DNA from: Fontibacterium universale
GTDB taxonomy: Bacteria; Pseudomonadota; Alphaproteobacteria; Pelagibacterales; Pelagibacteraceae
Length of the DNA: 64,000 nucleotides
Direction: 5' to 3'
NCBI GenBank assembly: GCA_965236175.1
Contig: CBDEAT010000002.1
Location: 62,001-126,000 of the forward strand
Under the pieces are notes generated by a model. It saw only the letters and a list, made by a program, of their open reading frames with translations, searched no databases and was not told the origin of the DNA. Below are positions 8,139 through 16,752 of this stretch, in pieces (the stretch's first letter is position 1; each line of letters opens with the position of its first letter). Made by a program: the position numbers and the translations under genes.

Positions 8139-9419
8139 ATGGCTAAAGATAACAAAAACACTCTTTATTGTTCCTTCTGCGGAAAAAGTCAGCACGAAGT
8201 TAGAAAACTCATAGCCGGCCCCACAGTTTTTATATGCGATGAATGTGTTGAACTTTGTATGGATATCATCAAAGAAGAAAACAAAAGTAATTTTGTTAAA
8301 GATGATGCTGGCGTTCCAACACCTAAAGAAATTTGTAAAGTTTTAGATGAGTATGTTATTGGTCAAGACAAAGCCAAAAAAGTTTTATCTGTTGCCGTAC
8401 ACAACCATTATAAGAGATTAAATCAAGATTCTAAAAGCAGCAAAGATGTTGAAATTTCAAAATCTAACGTATTGCTTATAGGTCCAACAGGTTGCGGAAA
8501 AACTTTATTAGCGCAAACTCTTGCAAAAATTTTAGATGTACCATTCACTATGGCTGACGCTACTACATTAACAGAAGCTGGTTACGTTGGAGAAGATGTC
8601 GAAAATATTATTTTAAAATTATTACAAGCTGCTGATTATAACGTGGAAAAGGCACAAAGAGGAATTGTTTACATAGATGAAGTTGATAAAATTAGTAGAA
8701 AAACAGAGAACCCTTCTATTACAAGGGACGTATCTGGAGAGGGAGTTCAGCAAGCTCTCTTAAAAATTATGGAAGGAACAGTTGCAAGTGTTCCACCACA
8801 AGGAGGAAGAAAACATCCTCAACAAGAATTTTTACAAGTTAATACAACAAATATTCTCTTTATATGCGGAGGAGCTTTTGGAGGATTGGAAAAAATTGTA
8901 TCGTTAAGAAGCAAAGGTACTGCGATGGGATTTGGAGCCACTCTTAGAGAGCATGATAATAAAAGTATTGGCCAGATATTAAAAGACCTCGAACCGGAAG
9001 ATTTATTAAAATTTGGTTTAATACCAGAGTTTATTGGAAGGCTTCCAATCGTAGCAACTCTTGATGACTTACATGAAGAGGCATTAATTAAAATTTTACA
9101 AGAACCGAAAAATGCTCTTCTTAAACAGTATGCTAAACTTTTTGAAATTGAAGGGGCTAAGCTTACTTTTACAAAAGACTCTCTTTCAGCTATTGCTAAA
9201 AAAGCTTTAATCAGAAAAACAGGGGCGAGGGGACTTAGATCGATTTTAGAAGATATTTTACTTGAAACGATGTTTGAGCTTCCTTCACAATCTAATATTA
9301 GTGAGGTTGTAATTAATAAAGACGTTGTTGATGGAAAAATAAAACCACTACTTACTTACTCAAAGAAAAACAACCAAGCCTCAAGCACTCCAATTAATAA
9401 AGAGAGCAAAATAGGCTAG
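8139..9419 (+). CDS. clpX: ClpX, ATPase unfoldase of the ClpXP protease
   Basis: AAA+ unfoldase that recognises tagged or damaged proteins and threads them into ClpP. Length 426, typical. The N-terminal zinc-binding domain shows CSFCGKS...CDECVELC (two Cys pairs, residues about 12-40). Walker A is GPTGCGKT near residue 111, Walker B is VYIDEVDKI near 178, and the ClpP-docking loop is MGFGA where the family has IGFGA. The C-terminal small domain includes TGARGLRSI. No Shine-Dalgarno is evident. The C-terminal Asn/Ser-rich tail is not conserved. Confidence 0.98.
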   Translation: MAKDNKNTLYCSFCGKSQHEVRKLIAGPTVFICDECVELCMDIIKEENKSNFVKDDAGVPTPKEICKVLDEYVIGQDKAKKVLSVAVHNHYKRLNQDSKSSKDVEISKSNVLLIGPTGCGKTLLAQTLAKILDVPFTMADATTLTEAGYVGEDVENIILKLLQAADYNVEKAQRGIVYIDEVDKISRKTENPSITRDVSGEGVQQALLKIMEGTVASVPPQGGRKHPQQEFLQVNTTNILFICGGAFGGLEKIVSLRSKGTAMGFGATLREHDNKSIGQILKDLEPEDLLKFGLIPEFIGRLPIVATLDDLHEEALIKILQEPKNALLKQYAKLFEIEGAKLTFTKDSLSAIAKKALIRKTGARGLRSILEDILLETMFELPSQSNISEVVINKDVVDGKIKPLLTYSKKNNQASSTPINKESKIG

Positions 9420-9428
9420 TTATTCACA

Positions 9429-9456
9429 GTTGAAATAACATTAAACGTCCCCATAT
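9429..9456 (+). promoter_or_regulatory. Heat-shock sigma factor (RpoH/sigma-32)-type promoter for lon
   Basis: GTTGAAA (9429-9435), 13 bases, then CCCCATAT (9449-9456). The sigma-32 consensus from E. coli is CTTGAAA, 13-17 bases, CCCCATNT, so only one base of the -35 differs and the -10 is a full match. It sits in the clpX-lon gap, about 45 bases before the lon ATG, the expected place for a heat-shock protease gene. A run of four C is unusual in this AT-rich DNA, which adds weight. Confidence 0.75.
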
Positions 9457-9500
9457 AGAGTTAAGCTTGTTATAAACTTAACTATTACTATTATTAATTT

Positions 9501-11912
9501 ATGGAGAATAAAGAGCCACAAAAGATCGATCAAGGTCAATACCCAGTATTGCCGTTGAGAGATATTGTTGTTTTTCCAGGAATGGTAGTTCCACTTTTTG
9601 TTGGAAGAGAAAAGTCTATTAATGCTCTAAATAGCGTAATGGATAAATATAAGAAAATTATCCTTGCCGCCCAAAAAAGTCATGATGTTGACGACCCAAA
9701 GGATAATGAAATTTACCAAGTCGGTTGTTTAGGTGAAATATTACAATTATTAAAACTTCCAGACGGAACAGTTAAAATTTTAGTAGAGGGAAAAGAAAGA
9801 GTAAAAATTAATCAGTATCACAATGAAGAAAAGAATTATTTATTAGCTTCTTGCTCAAAATTAGCTGACGATCTTGGTAAAGAAGATTTATCTTTATTAT
9901 CAAAAGCAGTTTTAAATAAATTTGATAAATTAGTTAAAGTTTCAAAAAAAGTAACTGAAGAGGGTCTTGAGACAATTAAAGATACAAAAGAACCATCAAA
10001 AGTTGCCGATGCAGTAGCTAATCAATTACAAATCAGTTTAGTAGAAAAACAAAAAATTTTAGAAAATTTATCGGTACAAAATAGACTTGAATCTCTTTTA
10101 ACTTTTATTGAAAGTGAAATTGAAGTTTTGTCAGTTGAGAAAAAGATTAGAGGCAGAGTTAAAAACCAAATGGAAAAAACTCAAAGAGAATATTATTTAA
10201 ATGAACAATTAAAAGCTATTCAAAAAGAACTAGGCGAAACAGAAGACGGCAAGGATGAAATTCAGAATTTAGAAGAAGCTATTAAAAAAGCTAAAATGAC
10301 AAAAGAAGCTGAAGAAAAGTCATTAGCTGAGTTAAAAAAATTAAAATCAATGAGCCCAATGTCAGCAGAGTCTACAGTAGTTAGAAATTATTTAGATTGG
10401 ATGGTTTCTTTGCCTTGGGGAAAAACTTCAAAAGTAAACACAGATATTAATAACGCAAAAAAAATTCTTGATGAAGATCATTATGGTTTAGAGAAAGTAA
10501 AAGATAGAATCTTAGAATTTTTAGCAGTTCAGAGCAGAATTAATAAAATTAAAGGTCCTATTCTTTGTTTAGTAGGAGCACCAGGAGTTGGAAAAACTTC
10601 TTTAGGTAAATCTATTGCTAAAGCTACGGGAAGAGAATTTGTAAGAATGTCTTTAGGTGGAATTAGAGATGAGGCTGAAATTAGAGGTCATAGAAGAACT
10701 TACATTGGATCTCTACCTGGAAAAATAATTCAGATGATGAAAAAATCTGGAAAAAATAATCCTTTAATTTTGTTAGATGAAATTGATAAAATTGGTAACG
10801 ATTATAGAGGCGATCCTTCGTCAGCATTATTAGAGGCGTTAGATCCCGAACAAAACCCAACATTTAATGATCATTATCTTGAAGTGGATTATGATTTATC
10901 GAATGTGATGTTTGTTACTACAGCAAATACTTTAAATATTCCTGGTCCATTACTAGACAGAATGGAAGTTATTAGAATCTCTGGTTACACAGAAGATGAA
11001 AAAATGGAGATAGCAAAAAAATATCTTTTACCAAAACAAATTAAAGAAAATGGATTAAAAGCAGGTGAATGGACTGTCTCTGACGAGGCCTTAAAAGATA
11101 TTATTAGATATTACACAAGAGAGTCTGGAGTTAGAAGTTTAGAAAGAGAAATTTCAAAACTTGCAAGAAAAGGCGTTAAAGACATTGTTACCAAAACCAA
11201 AGATACAATTAAAATTGATGAAAAAAATCTTAATGATTATCTTGGTGTTAAAAAGTTTAAATACGGTGAAATTGAAAATAAAGATGGCACAGGAATTGTA
11301 ACTGGACTTGCTTGGACTGAAGTTGGTGGTGAGTTATTAACGATCGAGTCTGTAATTATGCCAGGAAAAGGTAAAATGGAGATCACTGGAAAATTAGGTG
11401 AGGTGATGCAAGAGTCGGTTAAAGCTGCAAAATCTTTCGTAAGATCTAGATGTTTAGAATATGGAATTATTCCTCCAGTATTTGAAAAAAAAGACATCCA
11501 CATTCACGTACCTGAAGGAGCAACACCAAAAGATGGACCTTCAGCTGGCATTGCAATGGTAACTTCTATTGTTTCATCTTTAACTGGAATCCCAGTTAAG
11601 AGAGAAGTTGCTATGACAGGAGAGGTTACTTTAAGAGGAAGAGTTCTTCCAATTGGAGGTTTAAAAGAAAAATTATTAGCAGCTCTTAGAGGCGGTATTA
11701 AAACTGTTTTAATCCCAGATGAGAATGAGAAGGATTTAGCTGAAATACCTAAAAATGTAATTGAAGGTTTAAAAATTATTCCAGTTAAAACAGTGGATGA
11801 AGTATTAAAAGTTGCTTTAACTAAATCTTTAACACCAATCGATTGGGTAGAAATTGACCTTTCTCAAACACAAAAAAGCAAAGAGCTTACTAGCGAACGA
11901 CCAGTTAATTAA
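9501..11912 (+). CDS. lon: Lon ATP-dependent protease
   Basis: Hexameric cytoplasmic AAA+ protease for misfolded and regulatory proteins. Length 803 residues, typical. The N-terminal LON substrate-binding domain begins YPVLPLRDIVVFPGM; a coiled region follows; the AAA+ module has Walker A GAPGVGKTS near residue 360 and Walker B LILLDEIDKI near 425. The C-terminal peptidase has the catalytic serine in PKDGPSAGIAM near residue 683 and the catalytic lysine in IGGLKEKLLAALRGG near 726. It is last in tig-clpP-clpX-lon and has its own heat-shock-type promoter. hupB, which follows lon in many proteobacteria, is not here. Confidence 0.98.
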   Translation: MENKEPQKIDQGQYPVLPLRDIVVFPGMVVPLFVGREKSINALNSVMDKYKKIILAAQKSHDVDDPKDNEIYQVGCLGEILQLLKLPDGTVKILVEGKERVKINQYHNEEKNYLLASCSKLADDLGKEDLSLLSKAVLNKFDKLVKVSKKVTEEGLETIKDTKEPSKVADAVANQLQISLVEKQKILENLSVQNRLESLLTFIESEIEVLSVEKKIRGRVKNQMEKTQREYYLNEQLKAIQKELGETEDGKDEIQNLEEAIKKAKMTKEAEEKSLAELKKLKSMSPMSAESTVVRNYLDWMVSLPWGKTSKVNTDINNAKKILDEDHYGLEKVKDRILEFLAVQSRINKIKGPILCLVGAPGVGKTSLGKSIAKATGREFVRMSLGGIRDEAEIRGHRRTYIGSLPGKIIQMMKKSGKNNPLILLDEIDKIGNDYRGDPSSALLEALDPEQNPTFNDHYLEVDYDLSNVMFVTTANTLNIPGPLLDRMEVIRISGYTEDEKMEIAKKYLLPKQIKENGLKAGEWTVSDEALKDIIRYYTRESGVRSLEREISKLARKGVKDIVTKTKDTIKIDEKNLNDYLGVKKFKYGEIENKDGTGIVTGLAWTEVGGELLTIESVIMPGKGKMEITGKLGEVMQESVKAAKSFVRSRCLEYGIIPPVFEKKDIHIHVPEGATPKDGPSAGIAMVTSIVSSLTGIPVKREVAMTGEVTLRGRVLPIGGLKEKLLAALRGGIKTVLIPDENEKDLAEIPKNVIEGLKIIPVKTVDEVLKVALTKSLTPIDWVEIDLSQTQKSKELTSERPVN

Positions 11913-11913
11913 A

Positions 11914-12744
11914 TTATTTAATATTTAAGTATTCAATAAAGCTTCTAAGAGAAATTAGAATTAGATAAATTCCAAATACCTTAGTAATCAAATTTCTACT
12001 TACTTTATGAACAACTTTTGCTCCAAGTGGAGCCATCATCATTGTAACTGGAACAAAAACTAAAAAGCCAGCAAGATTAAAGTAACCAAAACTAAGTGGT
12101 GAATTAACTTTAGCAAATAATGCGCCACTTGAAATCATGCTAATCGTACCTGAGATTGCAATTAAAATTCCAATAGCTGCAGATGTTCCAATAGCCTTTC
12201 TCATGTCATAACCAAATAGTCTCATAAAGGGCACAGATAACGACCCTCCGCCAATACCGAGCGGAACAGAAACAAAGCCAATAAAGTTTCCAATTATAAT
12301 TTTATATATTTTTGGAATATTTCTCTCTGTTTCTTCTAATTTTGATTTTAAAAATAGAAAAAATAAACCTACTAAAAATGCAAACAATGCGAAGAATAAA
12401 ACTAAGTTAGCTGTTTTTAGATTTGAAGCTAAGAAAGTTCCAATAATAACTCCTAAAACTATATAGATACCAAAAGATTTAATAAGACCAAAATCAACAG
12501 CATTAAATTTCATATGTGTTCTAGTAGACATGATTGATGTTGGAATAATAATTGCGAGAGATGTCCCTAAGGCCAAATGCATTTTAGTTGCCATTTCAAA
12601 ATCAAGGACTGTAAATGCATAATAGAGCGCAGGTACCATTACTAAACCACCGCCGACCCCTAGTAGTCCCGCTGCAAAACCAGCGACAGAGGCTGCCATA
12701 ATCATAACAATTATAAGATAAAATATTTGAGACCAATCAATCAT
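11914..12744 (-). CDS. TauE/SafE (DUF81) family membrane exporter
   Basis: A 276-residue integral membrane protein with about eight hydrophobic segments in two repeats. Each repeat carries the family's glycine-rich motif: AAGLLGVGGGLVMVPAL near residue 26 and PLGIGGGSLSVPFMRLFG near residue 162. Family members export sulfite, sulfoacetate or related organosulfur anions, but the substrate cannot be read from sequence. The gene converges with lon with a single base between the stop codons and no visible terminator. Its start faces a small plus-strand gene 56 bases away. Confidence 0.88.
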   Translation of the reverse strand: MIDWSQIFYLIIVMIMAASVAGFAAGLLGVGGGLVMVPALYYAFTVLDFEMATKMHLALGTSLAIIIPTSIMSTRTHMKFNAVDFGLIKSFGIYIVLGVIIGTFLASNLKTANLVLFFALFAFLVGLFFLFLKSKLEETERNIPKIYKIIIGNFIGFVSVPLGIGGGSLSVPFMRLFGYDMRKAIGTSAAIGILIAISGTISMISSGALFAKVNSPLSFGYFNLAGFLVFVPVTMMMAPLGAKVVHKVSRNLITKVFGIYLILISLRSFIEYLNIK

Positions 12745-12800
12745 AAAAATGTTCTTAACTTATATATTTTTAGTTAATAAATAGTAGCTAATATTTATAA

Positions 12801-13055
12801 ATGAAGAAAATTAAAAAATACTGGTACATAATTCCAATACTACTATTAGTTTGGTATTTTTATCCGAGAGATTATTTAAAGAACTGTGTAAATGATTTTA
12901 AGGATAAACAGACATTCTATAAAAATCAATTTGCAGACCAGTATGGTTTAATTACATGCTCAAAGATTAAAAAAGAAGATCTGAGTACTTTTAATCTTCT
13001 AAAAGGCAGAGTCTTTTCAAAAACTACTGCATTTAAAAAGTACTTACCTCGTTAA
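12801..13055 (+). CDS. Hypothetical small membrane-anchored protein
   Basis: An 84-residue protein that I do not recognise. It starts with a basic KKIKK, then one hydrophobic segment at about residues 7-23 (YWYIIPILLLVWYFY), and continues with a polar, lysine-rich domain containing two cysteines (NCVND and LITCSK). The layout suggests a single membrane anchor with the soluble part probably periplasmic, where the two cysteines could form a disulfide. The ATG has no Shine-Dalgarno. It stands alone between a divergent exporter gene and tRNA-Val. Confidence 0.65.
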   Translation: MKKIKKYWYIIPILLLVWYFYPRDYLKNCVNDFKDKQTFYKNQFADQYGLITCSKIKKEDLSTFNLLKGRVFSKTTAFKKYLPR

Positions 13056-13107
13056 TTATTATTTTAACTTTCTATTTTTATTGTTATACAAAGCTCTTTA
13101 ATAATAA

Positions 13108-13183
13108 GGGCGATTAGCTCAGTTGGTAGAGCATCTCGTTTACACCGAGAGGGTCCTAGGTTCGAGTCCTTGATCGCCCACCA
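13108..13183 (+). tRNA. tRNA-Val (anticodon TAC)
   Basis: A complete 76-base tRNA including the encoded CCA. Acceptor arms GGGCGAT and ATCGCCC pair fully. The D arm is TAGCTCAGTTGGTAGAGC; the anticodon stem TCTCG/CGAGA encloses TTTACAC with anticodon TAC, reading GUN valine codons. The T arm is TAGGTTCGAGTCCT. Discriminator A. tRNA-Asp follows 154 bases later. Confidence 0.98.
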
Positions 13184-13185
13184 TC

Positions 13186-13209
13186 TTCTCATTTATAGAG
13201 AGTTTTTTT
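13186..13209 (+). terminator. Weak terminator after tRNA-Val
   Basis: A short 5-bp stem (TTCTC/GAGAG) is followed by seven T immediately downstream of the tRNA. The stem is weak, so this is only a possible terminator. The remaining gap to tRNA-Asp also has a 6-bp hairpin TTCAAG/CTTGAA at 13281-13297, with no other recognisable signal. Confidence 0.4.
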
Positions 13210-13337
13210 ATGTTTTTATAAAATAGCTCTAACAATATTTTGCAAAAGACATTCAAAAAAAATCAGTATATAAGATTGCATTCAAGCTTAACTTGAATTG
13301 TGGTGACAGCATAATCTTGGCTTCATCACTTTTTTTA

Positions 13338-13415
13338 GGGGGTGTAGCTCAGCTTGGTTAGAGCGCCTGCCTGTCACGCAGGAGGCCGCGGGTTCGAGTC
13401 CCGTCACTCCCGCCA
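13338..13415 (+). tRNA. tRNA-Asp (anticodon GTC)
   Basis: A complete tRNA of 78 bases with encoded CCA. The acceptor arms GGGGGTG and CACTCCC pair with one G-T wobble. The anticodon stem CCTGC/GCAGG encloses CTGTCAC with anticodon GTC, reading GAU and GAC. The T arm is GCGGGTTCGAGTCCCGT. Discriminator G, as expected for tRNA-Asp. Confidence 0.98.
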
Positions 13416-13458
13416 GTACTTAATTAAGAATATGAAATATAATTTTATTAATATTTAA

Positions 13459-14086
13459 ATGAGCTCAGCTTTTTTCAATTCTTTTGCTGTTTTGTTTGTT
13501 GCTATTGATGCAGCAGGAATTGGTCCTTTATTTTTATTATTAACTGAAGGAGCAACAAGAGAGCAAAGATTTAAAATCGCAATCAAAGCATCCTGTGATT
13601 TCATTTATAGTATTAATTATTTTTGCATACGGCGGCAAATTTTTTTTTAATTGGATTGGTGTTTCAATAGATTCTTTAAAAATTGCAGGAGGAATAATTT
13701 TATTTATTATTTCAATTGAAATGTTGTTAGACAAGAGAAGATTAAGAAGAGAAGAGAGCGCCAATAAAGTTTTGCATGAAAAAACATTAGAAGAAATTGC
13801 TATTTTTCCACTTGCTATTCCTTTAATAGCAGGACCAGCTGCATTAACCTCAGTTTTGCTTTTAGTAAATGCTAGTTCTAAGTCGCCTGAAAAATTAATT
13901 ATGGTTTATGTAGCTTTAACTGCAGTAATGATTGTAACTTTTTTTCATATGATATTTTCTGCAATTCTTGCAAACTATACTAGCAAAAATATTTTAAATG
14001 TATTTTCAAGAGTTATAGCTTTAATTTTAGCATCTCTTGCAATTCAATTTATTGTAGATGGAATTAAATCAAGTTTTGGATTTTAA
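13459..14086 (+). pseudogene. marC: MarC-family inner-membrane protein, broken by a one-base frameshift
   Basis: Two overlapping frames together give one MarC-family protein of about 208 residues with roughly six hydrophobic segments; function of the family is unsettled. The first frame (from 13459) gives the N-terminal part to ...RFKIAIKAS, then runs off the family pattern and stops by 13650. The second frame resumes at 13595 with VISFIVLIIFAYGGKFFF and ends at 14086, with PLAIPLIAGPAALTSVLLL typical of MarC. Removing one base at 13592-13594 (TCCTG) joins them as AS-VISF without loss. It may be a real disruption, or a sequence error. Its stop overlaps the convergent rlmB stop. Confidence 0.8.
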
Positions 14087-14820
14087 TTTTTTTTTTCAAG
14101 TAATCTAAAAATACCCAAAGTTACGGATACTGCATTAGAAACATTTAAACTTTCAATTTCTTTATTAATCTGAATTTTTATAAGATGATCACAATTTTCT
14201 TTTACTAGTCTTCTAAGTCCTTCTCCTTCAGATCCAAAAACAAAAGCATTTTGATTTGACCATTTTTGATCTTCAATATTTTCTTTTGCATGACCATCTA
14301 ATCCATAAACCCAATAATTATTTTTTTTAAGAACCTCTAGTGCATTAGTGATATTTGAAACTGGTATAATATTTACAAGTTCCATTGCTCCACTAGCACT
14401 TTTGTACATCATTTTGTTTTTAGGATTATAATTTTTCTCTAAAAGAATAACGGCATCAATATTAAACGCACTGCATGATCTTATTATTGATCCTATATTT
14501 CTTTGATCGGTAATATCATCAAGCACAACAATTGTATTTTTGGAATTATTTATATTTTTTAAATATTCTTTTAATTCAATTACTGGAATATTTTCTATTT
14601 CAGCAGCAACTCCTTGATGAACAATATTTTCGCTAATAAAAATTTTATCTATCTCTTTCTTATCTTTAATTTCAATTATAATTTTTTTATTCAAACTTTT
14701 AGGATCAAAATCCTTTTGGTTTTCCTGGGTAATAATTAGCTTATTTATTTTTCTTTTAGGGTTTTTGATGGCAGATAAAACTGCATGTTTGCCACCTATC
14801 CAAAATGAGCCTGTTTTCAT
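14083..14820 (-). CDS. rlmB: 23S rRNA 2'-O-methyltransferase of the TrmH/SpoU family (RlmB-like)
   Basis: SPOUT-class methyltransferase, most like RlmB, which methylates the ribose of G2251 in 23S rRNA using SAM. Length 245, typical. An N-terminal substrate-binding domain begins FWIGGKHAVLSAI. The knotted catalytic domain has the three SpoU motifs: DQRNIGSIIRS near residue 105, FVFGSEGEGLRRL near 193, and IESLNVSNAVSV near 222. Other TrmH-family targets are possible, but the N-terminal domain favours RlmB. The gene converges with marC. Confidence 0.9.
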   Translation of the reverse strand: MKTGSFWIGGKHAVLSAIKNPKRKINKLIITQENQKDFDPKSLNKKIIIEIKDKKEIDKIFISENIVHQGVAAEIENIPVIELKEYLKNINNSKNTIVVLDDITDQRNIGSIIRSCSAFNIDAVILLEKNYNPKNKMMYKSASGAMELVNIIPVSNITNALEVLKKNNYWVYGLDGHAKENIEDQKWSNQNAFVFGSEGEGLRRLVKENCDHLIKIQINKEIESLNVSNAVSVTLGIFRLLEKKN

Positions 14821-14863
14821 TGATTTAATCGTTATAACTATCTTAATTTGAGCTAAAAATGTA

Positions 14864-14892
14864 TTGCATTAATATTGCTCACTAATTATATT
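14864..14892 (+). promoter_or_regulatory. Probable sigma-70 promoter for the tRNA-Tyr/tRNA-Gly/tuf run
   Basis: TTGCAT (14864-14869), a 17-base spacer and TATATT (14887-14892) make a good vegetative promoter in the 194-base gap upstream of tRNA-Tyr. A transcript from about 14899 would carry a leader of roughly 115 bases before the tRNA. The leader contains GTGTGGTT and AAAGCCAC segments that could pair, but nothing recognisable. Confidence 0.55.
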
Positions 14893-15014
14893 CCGCATAA
14901 TTTTAAGCTTCAAAATCGCAATAGTGTGGTTAGGAAGTTGTGTTGTAAAATTTTTCTTTTTTAGAACACTTGAAAGCCACTCAAAGCAAAACCTCCGTCG
15001 TTTTGTGAAAAATT

Positions 15015-15100
15015 GGAGGGGTGACCGAGTGGTTAAAGGTGACGGTCTGTAAAACCGTTGGCTCCGGCCTACGAAGGTTCGAATCCTTCCCCCTCCACCA
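15015..15100 (+). tRNA. tRNA-Tyr (anticodon GTA)
   Basis: A complete class II tRNA with encoded CCA. Acceptor arms GGAGGGG and CCCCTCC pair fully. The anticodon stem ACGGT/ACCGT encloses CTGTAAA with anticodon GTA, reading UAU and UAC. A long variable arm (GGCTCCGGCCTACG region) is present, as expected for bacterial tRNA-Tyr. Discriminator A. Confidence 0.98.
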
Positions 15101-15165
15101 AGAGGGAGTGTTTAAAGAAAAGAAATGTTGGCAACAAAATAAAATTAGGAGTAAGGTTTGGTTAC

Positions 15166-15239
15166 GCGGGTGTAGTTCAATGGTAGAACTCCAGCCTTCC
15201 AAGCTGGTTGTGAGAGTTCGATTCTCTTCACCCGCTCCA
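15166..15239 (+). tRNA. tRNA-Gly (anticodon TCC)
   Basis: A complete 74-base tRNA including the encoded CCA. Acceptor arms GCGGGTG and CACCCGC pair fully. The anticodon stem CCAGC/GCTGG encloses CTTCCAA with anticodon TCC, reading GGA and GGG. Discriminator T. It lies between tRNA-Tyr and tuf, as in the tyrU-glyT-thrT-tufB cluster of E. coli but without a tRNA-Thr. Confidence 0.98.
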
Positions 15240-15281
15240 GATTAAAAATTAATAATAAACTGAGAGGTGTAGAAAAAGTAA

Positions 15282-16469
15282 ATGTCTAAGGAAAAATTTC
15301 AAAGAACGAAACCACATTGTAACATTGGTACTATTGGTCACGTCGATCATGGTAAAACAACTTTAACAGCCGCGATCACAAAAGTTCTTGCAAAAACTGG
15401 AGGAGCAAAATTTGTTGCTTACGATCAGATTGACAAAACACCTGAAGAAAAAGCAAGAGGTATTACTATTTCTACAGCTCACGTTGAATACGAAACAGCA
15501 AAACGTCACTATGCACACGTTGATTGTCCAGGACACGCTGACTATGTGAAAAACATGATCACTGGTGCCGCACAAATGGACGGAGCTATTTTAGTTGTGA
15601 ATGCAGCTGATGGCCCAATGCCACAAACTAGAGAACACATTCTTTTAGCAAGACAAGTTGGAGTTCCGGCTCTAGTTGTTTTTTTAAATAAAGTAGACAC
15701 AGTTAATGACAAAGAACTTTTAGATCTTGTTGAAATGGAAATTAGAGAACTTCTAACTTCTTATGGATACCCTGGAGACAAAACTCCAATTATTAAAGGA
15801 TCAGCATTAAAAGCAATTGAAGGTGATGCTGAACTTGGAGAAAAACCAATTCTTGCATTAATGGATGCCGTTGATTCATTTATTCCACAACCAAACAGAC
15901 CAAAAGATAAACCGTTCTTAATGCCGATTGAAGACGTATTTTCAATTTCTGGCCGAGGAACAGTTGTTACTGGTAGAATTGAAGCAGGTGTAATTAAGAC
16001 TGGTGAAGAAATGGAAATCATCGGAATTAAAGCTACTCAAAAATCTGTTTGTACAGGTGTTGAAATGTTTAGAAAACTTTTAGACTCAGGTGAAGCCGGA
16101 GATAACGTTGGTATTCTTTTAAGAGGTATTGAACGTGATCAAGTGGAAAGAGGACAAGTTTTGGCTAAACCAGGATCAATTAAGCCGCATACTAAATTTG
16201 AAGCTCAAGCTTACATTCTGAAAAAAGAAGAGGGTGGAAGACATACTCCATTCTTTACTAAATATCGTCCTCAGTTCTACTTTAGAACTACAGACGTTAC
16301 AGGAGAAGTTTTGTTACCAGCTGGTGTTGAGATGATTATGCCTGGTGATGATGCTAAAATGACTGTTACCCTAATCACTCCAATTGCGATGGATAATAAT
16401 TTGAAATTTGCGATTAGAGAAGGAGGCAGAACCGTAGGAGCTGGAGTAGTTACTAAGATTATAGAATAA
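15282..16469 (+). CDS. tuf: Elongation factor Tu
   Basis: GTPase that delivers aminoacyl-tRNA to the ribosome. Length 395, typical. G1 is GHVDHGKT near residue 19, the switch I threonine is in RGITISTAHVEY, G3 is DCPGHADY near 81, G4 is NKVD near 136, and domains 2 and 3 follow with the conserved GRGTVVTGR and GGRHTPFF. A GAGAGG lies well upstream of the ATG. This is the only tuf in the window: the gene sits in the tRNA-secE cluster, not after fusA where many proteobacteria carry tufA. Confidence 0.99.
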   Translation: MSKEKFQRTKPHCNIGTIGHVDHGKTTLTAAITKVLAKTGGAKFVAYDQIDKTPEEKARGITISTAHVEYETAKRHYAHVDCPGHADYVKNMITGAAQMDGAILVVNAADGPMPQTREHILLARQVGVPALVVFLNKVDTVNDKELLDLVEMEIRELLTSYGYPGDKTPIIKGSALKAIEGDAELGEKPILALMDAVDSFIPQPNRPKDKPFLMPIEDVFSISGRGTVVTGRIEAGVIKTGEEMEIIGIKATQKSVCTGVEMFRKLLDSGEAGDNVGILLRGIERDQVERGQVLAKPGSIKPHTKFEAQAYILKKEEGGRHTPFFTKYRPQFYFRTTDVTGEVLLPAGVEMIMPGDDAKMTVTLITPIAMDNNLKFAIREGGRTVGAGVVTKIIE

Positions 16470-16474
16470 ATCTT

Positions 16475-16550
16475 AGGAGTGTAGCTCAATTGGTAGAGCG
16501 CCGGTCTCCAAAACCGGAGGTTGCGGGTTCAAGTCCCTCCACTCCTGCCA
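16475..16550 (+). tRNA. tRNA-Trp (anticodon CCA)
   Basis: A complete 76-base tRNA with encoded CCA. Acceptor arms AGGAGTG and CACTCCT pair fully. The anticodon stem CCGGT/ACCGG encloses CTCCAAA with anticodon CCA, reading UGG. Discriminator G. It lies 5 bases after the tuf stop and 13 bases before secE, so it must be cut out of the tuf-secE transcript. Confidence 0.98.
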
Positions 16551-16563
16551 CAGATTATTAAAT

Positions 16564-16749
16564 ATGTTTAACCCTATTCAATTTTTAAGATCTGTTAAGC
16601 AGGAGGCTTTAAAAATATCTTGGCCAACAAGAAAAGAAACTACTATTGGGGCATTTACAGTTTTTGTTATGTCTGTAATAGCGGCTTTATTTTTTTTGTT
16701 ATTAGATCAAATTTTTAAACTAGGTTTAAATTATTTACTGGGAATTTAA
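16564..16749 (+). CDS. secE: Preprotein translocase subunit SecE
   Basis: Small clamp subunit of the SecYEG translocon. Length 61, typical of the single-helix form. The conserved amphipathic segment is EALKISWPTRKETTIG near residues 14-29, followed by one membrane helix at about residues 30-55 (FTVFVMSVIAALFFLLL...). It precedes nusG by 3 bases, the usual bacterial order. Confidence 0.96.
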   Translation: MFNPIQFLRSVKQEALKISWPTRKETTIGAFTVFVMSVIAALFFLLLDQIFKLGLNYLLGI

Positions 16750-16752
16750 CTT

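Noticed and set aside
14981..15245. Open frames on both strands across the tRNA-Tyr and tRNA-Gly genes
   Set aside because: They are made of the tRNA sequences themselves; both tRNAs fold completely, and the predicted proteins resemble nothing but translated tRNA.
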